The translations under genes and the position numbers were made by a program. Shown here piece after piece: positions 36,437 through 48,503 of a stretch of 64,000 nucleotides of DNA. A model generated the notes under the pieces. That model was not told the origin of the DNA, searched no databases, and saw only the letters and a list, made by a program, of their open reading frames with translations. Source of the stretch: Panax quinquefolius (Eukaryota > Streptophyta > Magnoliopsida > Apiales > Araliaceae); contig CM035165.1 of NCBI GenBank assembly GCA_020205615.1, positions 32,771,544 through 32,835,543 on the forward strand, written 5' to 3'. Numbering within the stretch: the first letter of the stretch is position 1; each line of letters begins with the position of its first letter.

Positions 36437-37771
36437 CTAGGACACGAGTCTTAATAGATCTTCAAGAGTTTGAATAGTCCTCTTTGATTGTCCGTCCGTT
36501 TGAGGATGGTATGCTGAACTAAATCGCAAATCCGTGCCCATAGCTTTTTGCAAGCTAACCCAAAATCTTGAAGTGAATCTTGGGTCACGATCCGAAACTA
36601 TGGATACAGGCATGCCATACAACCTCACAATCTCATTCACGTGCATACTAGCAAGACGTTCAAGGGAATAAGTCTCCCGTATCGGCAAGAAATGAGCAGA
36701 CTTGGTTAATCTATCAATAATAACCCAAATAGCATTGATGCCTTGAGAAACCGTAGGAAGACCCGTAACGAAATCCATGGTAATGTGTTCCCACTTCCAT
36801 TTCGGAATCTCAAGTGGTTGCAACGGACCCTTAGGTACTAGATGATCCGCCTTTACACGTTGACAAGTTAAACACATTGAGATAAACTTTGCAATCTCTC
36901 TCTTCATATTGTTCCACCAAAATGTATGTCGAAGATCACGATACATTTTGGTACTTCCAAGATGGATTGCAAATGGTGTATTGTGTGCCTCCATTATAAT
37001 CTTGTACTTCAAATCAGAGTCGTTAGGGACACAAAGTCTGGAGTTGACTCGAAGTATTCTTTCTTCATCAATTCTCGCTTCTGAAATAGCACCTTCTTGT
37101 ACTTTCTTCTTCATACGCATCAGCTCCGGGTCGGTGACTTGAGCAACCTTAACTTTTTCTATTAAAGTTGGCTCTATGCGTATACTTGACATCATCGCAC
37201 TCATTCCTGCATATGATCGTCTAGTCAACGCGTCAGCTACCACGTTCGCTTTTCCAGGATGGTATTGAATAGTGTGGTCGTAATCTTTCAACAACTCAAG
37301 CCAACGTCGTTGCCCCATGTTGAGTTCCTTTTGCGTGAAGAAATATTTGAGACTTTTATGGTCTGAATATATCTCCACTTTCTCCCCATATAGATAGTGC
37401 CTCCATATCTTTAAGCTGAACGATCGGGCCGCCAACTCTAGATCATGAGTAGGATAATTCCTCTCATACTCTTTAAGTTGTCGCGAGGCATAGGCTATGA
37501 CTTTTCCACGTTGCATGAGAACACATCCTAACCCTTTGCCTGAAGCATCGCTGTAGATAACAAATCCATCCGTACCAGATGGTATTGTTAGAACAGGTGT
37601 CGAAATGAGTCTCCTCTTGAGCTCTTGGAAACTCTTCTCGCATTCCTCGCTCCATACGAATTTTGTATCCTTCCGAGTTAGCTGGGTTAATGGAGTAGCG
37701 ATTCGAGAAAACCCTTCCACGAATCTCCGATAATAACCAGCTAAGCCCAAAAAGCTACGTACTTCATCCAC
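36437..37771 (-). CDS. pol: RNase H - integrase segment of pol, element D (444 codons open)
   Basis: The longest open frame in the window. Residues 1-25 are the RT/RNase H linker ([17 protein letters not shown]). RNase H follows with its acidic residues visible: D75 (YSDAS), E112 (HDLELAA), D137 (IYSDHKS) and D180 (VVADAL). The integrase HHCC zinc finger is H263, H270, C300, C303. The integrase core has D333 (TMDFVTGLP) and D394 (VSDRDPRF), but at the D-X35-E position residue 430 is Lys (TDGQSKRT; codon at 36482-36484), so strand transfer should be abolished. The frame starts at an internal Met because upstream RT is broken by stops, and it ends in a stop soon after the core. It is a fragment of a polyprotein, not a free gene. 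Confidence 0.88.
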   Translation of the reverse strand: MDEVRSFLGLAGYYRRFVEGFSRIATPLTQLTRKDTKFVWSEECEKSFQELKRRLISTPVLTIPSGTDGFVIYSDASGKGLGCVLMQRGKVIAYASRQLKEYERNYPTHDLELAARSFSLKIWRHYLYGEKVEIYSDHKSLKYFFTQKELNMGQRRWLELLKDYDHTIQYHPGKANVVADALTRRSYAGMSAMMSSIRIEPTLIEKVKVAQVTDPELMRMKKKVQEGAISEARIDEERILRVNSRLCVPNDSDLKYKIIMEAHNTPFAIHLGSTKMYRDLRHTFWWNNMKREIAKFISMCLTCQRVKADHLVPKGPLQPLEIPKWKWEHITMDFVTGLPTVSQGINAIWVIIDRLTKSAHFLPIRETYSLERLASMHVNEIVRLYGMPVSIVSDRDPRFTSRFWVSLQKAMGTDLRFSSAYHPQTDGQSKRTIQTLEDLLRLVS

Positions 37772-39130
37772 CGAACTTGGTTGTCTCTAACTTTGTATTG
37801 CTTCAATCTTCACGGATCAATAGATACTCCATGTTTCGACACCACGTGCCCAAGAAATGCTACTTCCTCAAGCTAGAACTCGCATTTCTTTAATTTGGCA
37901 TATAGTTTATTTTCACGAAACTTTTGGAGTACCAGCTTCAAATGGTGCACATGATCTTCACGACTTTTGGAATATATGAGGATGTCATCAATAAAAAATA
38001 ACAACGAATCGATCCAAATATTCCTTGAATACTCGGTTCATCATATCCATGAAAGCCGCGAGAGCATTAGTTAATCCGAAAGACATGACTAAGAATTCAT
38101 AATGCCCGTCATCGAGGTTCTCAAGGCGCCTTTGGAATATCCTCGCCTTCTAATCTTCAAATTGATGATATCCGAATCGAAGATCGATCTTTGAAAAAAT
38201 TGTGCCCTTACAGAATCGGGTCAAACAAGTCATCAATACGAGGTAGAGGATACCTATTCTTGATGGTGACATGGTTCAATTCCCGATAGTCAATAAAGTC
38301 GCATACTCCGCCTTTTCTTCTTTACTGAATAAAACAGGAGCACCCCAAGGAGATGTACTTGATTTAATGAAACCGATGTCCAACAATTCTCGTAGTTGGA
38401 CCTTTAACTCCCCGAAGTTCAATAGGAGCCATTTGATATGGGGTTTTAGAAATGGGCTTTGTACGAGTTCAAGATCAATAAAGAATTCAACTTCACGTTA
38501 CGGGGTAGGCCGGGAAGTTCTTCAGAAATCGTCGGGAAAGTCAATAACAACAGAATATTATTCAAATTTGGCGTGTCTTTATTCAAATCCATAACATGGG
38601 CTAAGAAAGCTTGACATCCGTTTTTCAATAAGCGAATAGCTTTATGATTAGATATGATGGTGATTGATTTTAATGGTTTAGTTGCTTGAATTAATACAAC
38701 AGTTGGTTAGGAATATGAAAACTAACAATCTTACGAAAACAATCAATTTTGGCATAATGAGTAGTTAACCAATCAATCCCTAAAATCACATCAAAAGCAA
38801 GTATCTTTAAAGAGATAAGGTCAACGGTAAGGTGATGGTGCCAACTTGAATTAAACAAGATTTATAAGCAAAGGATGTGATGAAAGTTTCTCCTAACGGA
38901 GTTTCCACAGATAGGTCAAAGTCTAATTTCTCCTGAGTCAAGTTTAAACGTTGAGCACAAGCGGGAGAGATAAATGAATGGGTATAGCACCGTATCAAGT
39001 AAGGTATAAACTTCGCAAGAATTTATAAATAGCTTACCCGTGATCACCTCGTTTGGGTTCCTCGCATTTTGACCCGATCACAACAAACGCTCTTCCGAGA
39101 ACCGTTGACTTTGACTTTTACGGGACGATC
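37772..39130 (-). pseudogene. pol: Protease and reverse transcriptase of element D, broken
   Basis: Protease is read at 38807-39005: a frame with SPACAQRLNLTQEKLDFDLS and VETPLGETFITS. The active-site triad is disturbed at 38988-38996, where GATACGG is read and GATACTGG expected. RT codons follow through 37790. The catalytic Y/FxDD motif is present as [15 protein letters not shown] (about 37935-37995). A stop interrupts the KCEF-x-EEVAFLGHVV region near 37875. Several frameshifts lie between 38100 and 38600. RT would copy the element RNA in cytoplasmic particles. Confidence 0.82.
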
Positions 39131-39149
39131 TTTTGAGTCACCGTCCCCA

Positions 39150-40256
39150 TTGAACTAGGTTTCGCTATCCGTCTAATCTCGAAGCGATATGTCCTTCCTT
39201 TCCACAATTATAGCATACCTTGAACTGTTGTGGGCGCTTTGGACTTATATGTCCTCTTTCCGCATTTATAGCATATAATGGGTGGTCGTTCTCCTCCTTA
39301 GAACCCGATTCACCATGCAAGACCGTAAATCCTCTCATAATTCGTTGTTAAATCTCCTCTTTTAAAATCTCCTCCCCGACTCGCTTCTTCTATTTTCATG
39401 GCCATGATTACCACCGAGTGGTTACCATTTTGTCCGTCTTTTTTCTTTCTCCATTTGGTTATCGTTGTTTTGTTGGTGATATCTCCTAGTATGATCCTGA
39501 TTGTGGTCCCTCGGTTGACCGTACTCTTTATCTCGCTCTAATAATTGAGCCTTGTTTACAACATCTAAATAGAGAGAAAATTTATGAGAAATAAGATACT
39601 GACGTATGCCGGGTTTCAAACATCTAAGAAACATCCGCGTCATACATTCCTCATTCTCCACCAAATGAGGTGCAAACCTGGATAACTCTGCAAACTTTGC
39701 CTCGTCTTCGAGACACCGTATGTTGTTTTGTTCTAATCGATGAACTCCACTTCATATAGACGAACACTTTCGGGAAAGTATTTGTCATTAAATATTTTCT
39801 GAAACGCTCCCAAGGCATCTTTGAGTGCGGTTTGGATGGATACGCCTCACGCAACTCCCACCAAGAGTCCGCCTCACCACTTTAACATAAAGGTGGCGAA
39901 TGGAACCTTCTGTTCCTCCGTGCATCCCAAGACATCGAATATCTTGGTAATTTGCTTGACCCATGTTTCCGCCATGATCGGATCGGGCTTTCCTTAAATT
40001 CAGTGGTCCCAACTCTTTGAATCGCTTGGTTGTGATAACCCGTGAATTGCTATCATTTCCTCCTCAGATTTTGAACACGAGTCTCCCTCGTTCGATTTTG
40101 CATGAATCAAAAAAGCTTCTAAACATCCCTCATTCATCATCTGCTCGGTGGTGTTGTTCACAAGAGGAACATTGCCGACTGTTGCGTTCTCCTCGTTGGT
40201 GAGTACAAAGCGTCTCCACTGGTCTCATTTTCATTGTTAATATTCTCAATCGACAT
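39150..40256 (-). pseudogene. gag: gag of element D, broken
   Basis: Starts MSIENINNENE (ATG at about 40256), close to the gag start of element E. The capsid block (FKELGPLNL, then Q-I-T-K-I-F-like codons) is at about 39890-40020 in mixed frames, followed by EEC-x-TRMFLRCLKPGIRQYLISH (39570-39660). Two CCHC knuckles lie at about 39190-39290: CYKCGKRGHISPKRPQ and CYNCGKEGHIASR. The last cysteine of the first reads Arg where AACTGCCC is expected and AAGCGCCC is read. Confidence 0.8.
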
Positions 40257-40421
40257 TCTCAAATCATCATCACAAAACAAGGGTTAATTAAGGAAATCAA
40301 TATATCACATAATATCTCTATATAATTGACCAACTAACAAATAAGCTTAGGTAGGATATACTAGCGAAGGATTTACTCGCTCTCCCTCCTAGTTCTATTC
40401 CCCGATCTCCGCCGCAGATCA

Positions 40422-40443
40422 TATCCCTAAGCTCGATACCAAC
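40422..40443 (-). other. Primer binding site of element D
   Basis: TATCCCTAAGCTCGATACCA on the + strand, next to the LTR; sense TGGTATCGAGCTTAGGG. This is the initiator Met-tRNA type with CAGAG read as CGAG. Confidence 0.82.
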
Positions 40444-43044
40444 CGTGATGCCCCCAAAATAGGTATACATCACCCATTCTCGAGTTGTCAATACGTAGTA
40501 TGTAAACAACTACAACTTTATTATTACAACATATAAATCTGTGAGTTTAAATACGAGATATTGCCATCTAGACAATATTCACACGCAAATAAATTTCCAT
40601 CATAATTATTGATACATTATTTTACAAAATGGTGAGGACTACTAAACAACTCTCTCTAACCTTCATTCCATACCAGACTAGTACTTCGCTACATTCTCGC
40701 CTCCCGATAAAAAAAAATGGAACAACAAGGAAAAGGGTGAGCTCAACTAGCCCAGTAAAGAATATTATAACTAAAGATAATATACAACAAATTATCGTTA
40801 GTCTTCAACAGGGAAAAATCTAATAGAATGCAATAGACAACAAGTTTTAAATCAATATTCGCAGCGAAAATAATAATTCATTAGAAGAATTAAGTAGATA
40901 ATGCAAACTACTATCTTCTATGTATGAATTTAAAAGTTCATCGTCTATCTTTTATCCTGTAATATCAATCAATATATATCTGAATCAAATATTCATCTTT
41001 TGCACTACAAAGGCAAAGATATTCATCGATTAGTCATGTTCATCTAAACACTGCTCATCTTTGCACTACGGCCAAAGATATTCATCAAAAATCATTCATC
41101 TTTGCACTACGTGCCAAAGATATTCCATAATATCATCATTTAAGAATCAAGATGATGAAAAATATTTTAAAGAAACGAATCCAATTGAAACAAAATGACA
41201 AGGATTAAGGATTAAGGATTCAGTACTTTGTTTCATTCGCGTCCAAAATACCTCAAAAATAATCGCGGTGGTGTAAAATTCAAGAATGATCAAAACATGG
41301 ATACAATCAAAGCTAGTATCCGAATAGATATTTTGGACGAAAAAGAAAAAATTTCATTTTTCAATGAATAGTCTTAGTATTCGTGAATAATGTCAGATAT
41401 CGTGAATAGTCTTGATTATCGTGAATAAGAACTCAGACACCAAAAGTTCCAAATTTGATAAAAACTTCAGATCAATATTTCAAAGATAATGATATTGAAA
41501 AATAATATCATTACGAAAAAAATAATATCCCTTACCTCATAAAGACAAGATCTTACTAGTTGAAACAGGATATAAAGCTATGACTTGAACTTGCACCGTA
41601 TAACAATACTCAAAATATACTCAAAATACTCACAAGAATACGCCGATAATATAAAGAGAGAAAACTTCAGTTTCTGGTGTGATTTTTAATTCTAACCTAA
41701 GCAATCTATTTATAGGAAAATGCTTAGAACCACAAAAAAGAAAATTTAATATAATATTAATATATATAAATTTTTTCCTACGCACACTCTTATAAATGAA
41801 ATCAGCTCATTTCAACAACCAACCAAGCCCACCAAAAATATCAAAAACGTTTTTCTAATTTAAATTATTTTAAACTTCCAAAAATCAATTATTTGAACTT
41901 GAACTTCAATAATTCATAATAAATAGCCCTTTTATCGGAAAAAATTGAATCTTGCGAGTTTTTATAGGAAATCCAATTCTCTACAACTTTGCGTAAGAAA
42001 GTTTTCCAAATTTCAAACATAAATTGAATCAAAATCCACAAACAAGCGATTTTACAAAATATAATCAAATTTCGATCGATAAATGGGGTCCACCGACATG
42101 TTTAACATGTTTTAAACATTTATTAAACAAAAATACTCTTCCTCCTCGTATACTCATATATCCCACATTCGTTGTAAAAATATCACCATTATTATATTAT
42201 TAAAATAGTATATTTAAATGAATTATTTTATCGAGAAAAGATAAAATATTAATTTTCAACAATTGTCACATTAAAAATTTTCTCCATCTATATCCACATA
42301 AAATTAATATTTTCCTCATTATATAAATCAATAATTAATTATTCACAAATAATATTACAGAATCACAATATCTGGCCGTGTAGTTCCCTGGAAGAGGGGC
42401 TTTCCGAATAAGAATTTATCCTTCTTGGCCTTGCAATTAGGTGACCAAACCTCTCATTAGATGAACTTTCTAGACATTGCCAATAATGTTATCTAATAAT
42501 ATTATTCGGATAATATGAATTATTGCTTCGATAATGAAAAAATACGTGTAATGACAATTATTGAAACAACAAAGAATATAAAATATCAACGCAAAGAATT
42601 ATTAAATCAATAAAATAATCGAGCGGTAATTACATGTAACCATTATTGAGTAGTGCCTTCTTACGTAAGAATCAATAATTGGTGCAATACTGCATGCTTT
42701 ATTGTGTTTTAACCACCGAGTATTTTAACAAGATAATCTGGTAATAACTACGTTTGTTATTTTTAAACAACTTATATTTGTCGTTTTCTTCATCCAATCG
42801 CTTTCCAGTTATGGGGCTCACAAAAGATTGCAGCGATCGTCTTTAATATTCCCAACAATGAAGAATATTCCACGACTAAACGAATATTCCCAAACAACAA
42901 TGAATATTTTATAACCACTTGCTTATTTTGAAATATTTGCGTATTTTACCCATAACTATCCACATTAATCAAATCAACCCTTACTATTTCAAAATAATAA
43001 ATAGAGAAAATTAAATTTCATTAATAATAAGTTGGGGTCTTACA
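40444..43044 (-). repeat. 5' LTR of element D
   Basis: CGTGATGCCCCC (first T read as C) to GGGGTCTTACA. TATA box at 41706-41715; hairpins at 40995-41120. Collinear with 33083-35681. Confidence 0.95.
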
Positions 43045-43049
43045 GCTGA

Positions 43050-43118
43050 GATTGGGATATATTTAATACCAAGCCGTGACAAGCTCTACCGGTTTCTATT
43101 TAAATAAGGGGGGCCCAC
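43050..43118 (+). repeat. Left inverted-repeat arm, inner part
   Basis: Follows the right GCTGA duplication (43045-43049). It contains TAATACCAAGCCGTGACAAG, then TCTATTTAAATAAG and GGGCCCAC; the reverse complement is at 46567-46635. Confidence 0.87.
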
Positions 43119-43632
43119 ATTTCAACATATTGTCAATATAATTAAACAAAATGAATATTTAATATTAAAATATTATAACCTAGATAAACATTTGTAAACA
43201 CTACCTTCTTCTTCTTTTTAACGCATTTCTCCATTATATATAAGCGATTCAAAGAAATTAAAATAGAATAAAAATAATATTAAAATATTAATTTAAGAAA
43301 CTCAACTTAATTTAAAACCCCTTTTTTTTTACACATTAATGCTTTATATGTCATGTCTATTATTAATTTTATTATTAAGCAATTCTTATACGAATGTAAT
43401 AACCAAGATGTAATATATTATTAACCAAGATGTAATATATTATAAGAATTGCTTAATAATAAAATTAATAATAATAATAATCTGAAGATAAAATAAATAT
43501 AAAAATAATATTCAGGTCTTCTTTAATAAAATATAAAGTGATCATTATATTACATATTGCATTATTAATATTATTAATATAAAATAAATATTATTATTAA
43601 TATATAAATATTATTATTAATATAAAAATAAA
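43119..43632. other. AT-rich spacer inside the inverted repeat
   Basis: No coding sequence. It contains the perfect hairpin 43359-43472 and ATTATTAATAT-type low-complexity sequence (43560-43630). Confidence 0.6.
43359..43472. repeat. Perfect 32-bp inverted repeat with tandem-repeat loop
   Basis: Arms 43359-43390 and 43441-43472 are exact reverse complements (core TTAAGCAATTCTTATA / TATAAGAATTGCTTAA). The 50-bp loop holds two copies of TAACCAAGATGTAATATATT. It looks like a small foldback/MITE-like element. Confidence 0.85.
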
Positions 43633-45595
43633 TATCGGATGGACTGTTGCTTTAAGTTTTAATAGTAAACCAATATGGATCGTCCCGTTTAAAAGTAAAT
43701 CAATCTGGACCGTTCATGAATTAGTTACTATTCACCCATTCTCCTATAAATAAAAGCTCATTCCTTCATTATTTCTTACGAATTCAATTTGAAACTCTGT
43801 GAGAGAGAAACTATAGAGAAAAAAAAAAAAGTATTCTCGCTACTTCACTACTTGAAAGATTCGGTTTTTCTAAGGTAGTGGATATTATTTGTTGTACTCT
43901 TAAGGGGTATTCTTTCTTTCTTATTCATGAAGAGAACTTCATTATTCCATTCTTTATTATTCTCATTGAATAACTTTTGTATCTGCGGATACCCTATACT
44001 TAGTGAAATTCTTCTGTTATTCCATTCTTTACTATTATGTTGGAATAATCTGTCTATGCAAAGTACTGCATACATGGTGAAATTCTTCAGTTATTCCATT
44101 CTTATTATTCTGTTGGAATAACTTTTGTTGTCTGAGTACCACATACATGGTGAAATTCTTCTAATATTCCGTTATTTATCATTACGTTTAATATCCTGTA
44201 TTAAGCGCGTTCTGCCGGACCTGGTTCCATTATTTATCATTCAGTCAAAATATCATGTCTGTGCATTTACGTCGGACCTGGTTCCATTATTTATTATTCC
44301 GTCTTAATATCACATGTCGGCGTTCTTACACCGAGCCCGGTTCCATTATTTATTATTTTGTTGGGAATAACATGTATGTATGCGTACTATCGCATGCGCA
44401 CGGTGAATCCTTCATTATTCCATCCTTTATTATTACGTTGGAATAACTCATCATGTGGATTACCACATGCATGGTGAATGATCCTTCGTATTCATTTCTT
44501 ATTAAATTATGAAAATGATCATCTACGTGGATTACTGCATGGCGGAGAAAATCTATTCTGCGATTTCATATATTCTATTATACTCAGGTTAGTTAAAGCT
44601 TTGACTTATACTCCATGAAATTAGTGGAATATCCTTGATATTTGTGCTTCATCCAAAGATCTTTTCATGAAAATATTCTTGAGCATTCTTGAATTTTACT
44701 TCACAAAGCGATGATCAAGTTGACAATTTGGGCGTTATTGAGTTCAGGATAAATTAACTTATAAATCTTTAAAATTTATTCTTGAACCTGTTTTATTGAA
44801 TTGTCATCATCCTCATGCTTATATTATGTTGAAAGTCATCTTTGGCTTACATGCATAGATGGACTTGGTATGATTATGACCAGGGATTATTTGGTATAAT
44901 CATGGTCGTAATGTGACGAATGATGTGGTAAAAGTCCTCATTGGCCTGTAGTTCATTGGTGGACAGTTGTTGATATGATTATGACCAGGGATTATTCGGT
45001 ATAGCCATGACCATTGATGATTACATGAATATCCTTGGCCGTGGAGCAGGGATGATTCGATTTTATTTATTAAGCTGAGTCTCAGCGATAAAGTTGATGA
45101 AAAAATTTTTAAATCATAGAAGATAGTAGATTTTATACTTTACTTGACTCTTCTAATGGATTATTTGATCCGCTGGAGTTAAACTTGTTGTCTATTATAT
45201 TATTCTATCAGTTTAACATTATTGAAGGCTAATGATAATTTATTCTGCATTATCTTAGTCATAATATTTTTTACTGGGCTAGTTGAGCTCACCCTTTCTT
45301 TCACTGTTCTCTTCAGAAAATGAGAACGTAGCTGAGACTAGTGGGGGAACAGAGTAATGGTCCTAGATGGTGCATTAGTAGTCCTCACTATTCTGTAAAA
45401 TAGTGTGATAATAAATGTAATAAGGACTCCATTGAGTGTGGATATTGTCTAGATGACAAAATTTGTATTAAAACTCACAGCCTATGTTTTGTCGTATTTC
45501 ACATGACTGTTGTATAATTAAGTTGTATTTATATTCAGTACCTTGTATCTAGCGACTCAAGATGGGTGATGTATACCTGTTTTGGGGGCGTCACA
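43633..45595 (+). repeat. Gypsy LTR fragment, + orientation, 5' part missing
   Basis: Begins at TGGACTGTTGCTTTAAG, which matches the U3 phrases of element B near 23000-23050. It has a TATA-like CTATAAATA at 43744-43752, the GTTATTCC array (43925-44470), constant-loop hairpins (44835-45060) and the end GTATACCTGTTTTGGGGGCGTCACA. Frames at 43848-44446 come from the tandem units. Confidence 0.85.
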
Positions 45596-45826
45596 ATCGT
45601 CGTACGGATATTCTCCGACAAAAAGAATATTTCCCGACCAATCGAATATTATACAACTTGCATACTTTTCAACATTTATAAATACTACCCACAAATATAA
45701 TACTATCTCAAATCCACACCATAATATTCAAAAAAAATAAACAAATAACTTTATAAAAGTATTATGTTTTATATAAAAAGCTTTTCCATTTTATTACATT
45801 AATAATACTAATAAAACAAAATTTAT

Positions 45827-45874
<48 letters not shown>

Positions 45875-46565
45875 TCCGTGACTTCATAAAAAGACACCTC
45901 AATATATTTAACAACATTTATCATTATTATAATTCACATTAATCAACCAGTCGTTCCCTCAGAAAGAGGGGCTTTCGATAAAATTTCTCCTATCATGCCG
46001 CAATTAGGTGACCAAACCTCTCCTCGATGTAATTTCTAGACATCGTTAATATTGCAAATAATAATATTAATAACTCCGTCGTCTCAATTATTGATTTAAT
46101 AATATATAAAATATTGACAATAATTAAATCAAATAACATGAGATACTATGCAGCAATTACTGTAGCAATAATTGAACAAAATTGAGTGACTTCTCACGTA
46201 AGCATCAATAATCAATATTGTGTGCTACTATGCAACCACGCTTATTACTGTACTTTTACTACCGAGTAGTTCAACAATTTTAACGATAAAACTTCCGCCG
46301 TTATTTTTATAAAAATATTTTTGTCGTTTTCTCAATCCGACAATAATTCCATTATAGGGTCCACCAATGATTGTACCGTCGTACGGATATTCCTCGACAA
46401 AAAGAATATTTCCCGGCCAATCGAATATTATACAACAACTTGCATACTTTTCAACATTTATAAATACTACCCACAACTATAACACTATCTCAAATCCACA
46501 CCATAATATTCAAAAAAATATTTTGAGAAATCTTAAATATTTATTCATAAAATCTGGGGTCTCAC
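45596..46565 (-). repeat. Gypsy LTR fragments, minus orientation, with internal duplication
   Basis: 45596-45738 (GTCGTACGGATATTC onward) duplicates about 46373-46520. The rest (45739-46565) is the U3 half of a minus strand LTR ending GGGGTCTCAC. An AT tract lies at about 45824-45870. The conserved GAAAGAGGGGCTTTC block is at about 45961-45975. Confidence 0.78.
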
Positions 46566-46566
46566 G

Positions 46567-46722
46567 GTGGGCCCCTCTTATTTAAATAGAAACTGGTAGA
46601 GCTTGTCACGGCTTGGTATTAAATATATCTCAATCTCAGCCTTTCAATAAGTTGATCAAATCTATGCGAAAAGAGGTTGTTGACACGAGATCCATGGCAA
46701 TACCAAGCCATAATGGATGAAT

Positions 46723-46726
<4 letters not shown>
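46567..46726 (-). repeat. Right inverted-repeat arm
   Basis: Reverse complement of the left arm (32998-33082 plus 43050-43118) along its whole length, with scattered mismatches. It directly precedes the AT tract at 46727-46782. Confidence 0.87.

Positions 46727-46782
<56 letters not shown>
46727..46782. repeat. (AT)n microsatellite
   Basis: About 28 uninterrupted units, followed by a short GT-rich run. Confidence 0.95.
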
Positions 46783-46786
<4 letters not shown>

Positions 46787-46932
46787 ATGTATGTGTGTGT
46801 GTGTTGGCTATGGATCGCTATAGCGACGGTTACGAGTTATCGCAATCAGTTGAGATCCTATGAAAGACGGATTTAGCGACGCTTTATTCAGTAGCTAAAG
46901 GTAATCCGCATGCGACCACCCGTATAGGAAGG
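46783..46932. other. Unassigned sequence with TAGCGACG phrases
   Basis: Contains CGCTATAGCGACGG and TTAGCGACGCTTTATTCAG, phrases common in plant DNA-transposon ends. No boundary can be set. Confidence 0.35.

Positions 46933-47014
<82 letters not shown>
46933..47014. repeat. Compound (CT)n(AT)n microsatellite
   Basis: About 13 CT units (46933-46958) run into about 28 AT units (46959-47014). The repetitive Tyr-Ile frames here are not proteins. Confidence 0.95.
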
Positions 47015-47017
<3 letters not shown>

Positions 47018-47143
47018 ATTGCCTCATTAAATTCAAGAGCGGACCAAAACGCAATCGGATTAAACCGAGTAAGGCGGCCGGTTTTGTCCGTTGTTAAATT
47101 CGAGTTCGTTTTTGGTCCGTTCCTCTGAGTCGCTGGAGAAGCG

Positions 47144-47145
<2 letters not shown>

Positions 47146-47187
<42 letters not shown>
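47146..47187. repeat. (TA)n microsatellite
   Basis: About 20 uninterrupted units. The 130-bp stretch before it (47015-47145) holds an imperfect inverted repeat, GAGCGGACCAAAA / TTTTTGGTCCGTTC. Confidence 0.93.
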
Positions 47188-47194
<7 letters not shown>

Positions 47195-47198
47195 ATGA

Positions 47199-47392
47199 AG
47201 GTACACAATGTGTAACTTTTAAAGTTATATTTGATTACTACGATCGTAGAGTGATTTCATTTCTACGATCGTAGAGTAATCACTCCACGATTTATGAATT
47301 CACTCTACTATCTGAGGACTACTCTACAATCGTAGAGTGAAATCACCCTACGATCGTAGACCGTGTAACTTTAAAAGTTACACTGTGTACCT
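47199..47392. mobile_element. Foldback MITE with CTACGATCGTAG repeats
   Basis: Ends AGGTACACAATGTGTAACTT and AAGTTACACTGTGTACCT are inverted repeats, and the interior is also self-complementary. CTACGATCGTAGAGT or a close variant occurs at 47238-47252, 47263-47277, 47324-47338 and 47348-47360. Length 194 bp, no coding capacity. The superfamily is not clear because no target duplication is obvious. Confidence 0.75.
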
Positions 47393-48495
47393 CCATTTTT
47401 ACCTATATATATATATAGCTCTTGTATAAAGTCTAAGCCCTACGTCAAGTTACCATGTTTACAACTTGCACGCTTAAACAATCCAATTTATGATGGGATC
47501 AATCTGACCTACCCTAATGGCCAAATCTGGCCTATTCCAGCAAAGAGTAAACATTATTTTATTTTATTTTTTGATAAATAAACTTAGAAAAATTACTAAC
47601 TCAAGATTGAACTAATGAACTAGCAGAGTTGATACAGCAAAACAAATTACTAACTTGCAGAGATGATACATCTCCTTTTGTTCATTAGTTGAAATATTAA
47701 CTAGCAGAGATGCTATTTGTTTTGCTGCAATTTCAGGACAAAAGGAGTAACCCCTCATTGTACTATTGAGTAACAAAAAGAAAAGATACCTAATACAAAA
47801 GTACTATCTACATAGGAGCATGGTAACAAAATTTTACAAGTAAAGTAGACCGACCCTAAAACCAAAAACTTCATTCTATCATGATCAGGTCTATGCATGA
47901 TAATGTAGGACAATCTGCAAAGGCACAAGTGCAGAAAGACGATGCATTTTGCACCTGAGCTGATGCACTAAAATATGATTTTGGTTCTTCATATTCAGAT
48001 AAGCAAATGGTTTTAGGCTTCACCATGAATCAGTATCTACCAAACTTTAAAAATTCCCTGATGATCTTAAACTAAAACAACAATTAAATGTTGAATTTTT
48101 CACACTGCTACATCCACATAATAGCGCATGCGTCATAAATCCATGAAAACGATAATGCACTAGCTTTTATTCATACAAGAGAAAAGTTATTGTATCAGCA
48201 ACTATCATGTATTTTCAAAGAAAAAGTAAAGAAACTGTTTATAACGTTAGGTAGAATACAACAAATTTCGGGTTCCTTTATAATTAGTAAAGAAGAAAAC
48301 GGGTTGCAAAATCACTAGGGTTTACAGCTGCTTATACAAAACCTTAGATTTGTAACAGAGAATAAGCCGCACATGCTTTCCTTCTCTTTCTAATTCTCTC
48401 TCTTTCTGTTTTGTTGTTGTCTATGAGGTAAGATCAACTAATGTGAGATTTGACAGCTCCATATTTATGCTGCTTTAGCAGCTTTGATCCAAGAA
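47393..48495. other. Low-copy sequence, no gene recognised
   Basis: Not similar to anything else in the window. AT-rich, without a convincing long frame. It could be host intergenic or intron sequence. A polypyrimidine run (CTTTCCTTCTCTTTCTAATT) is at about 48375-48394. Confidence 0.5.
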
Positions 48496-48503
48496 CCTAA
48501 AAG

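Larger units (their letters stand above)
33083..43044 (-). mobile_element. Ty3/gypsy element D, most complete in the window
   Basis: 9962 bp with LTRs of 2599 and 2601 bp, an interior of 4762 bp, a primer site and a PPT, and the perfect duplication GCTGA (33078-33082 and 43045-43049). It interrupts the left arm of an inverted repeat, which confirms both ends independently. All gag-pol domains are present in order, but frames are broken in gag, protease, RT and the integrase tail. The near-equal LTRs suggest the youngest gypsy insertion here apart from possible sequence error. Confidence 0.96.

Noticed and set aside
46957..47208. Tyr-Ile repeat frames (also 50486-50843)
   Set aside because: They are translations of AT microsatellites.
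47611..47727. Complementary words ACTAATGAAC/GTTCATTAGT and CAGCAAAACAAAT/ATTTGTTTTGCTG
   Set aside because: Their order (A, B, A', B') is not nested, so no simple hairpin or transposon end pair results.
47393..48495. Possible host gene with exons
   Set aside because: No long frame, no convincing splice pattern and no recognisable peptide; left as unassigned.
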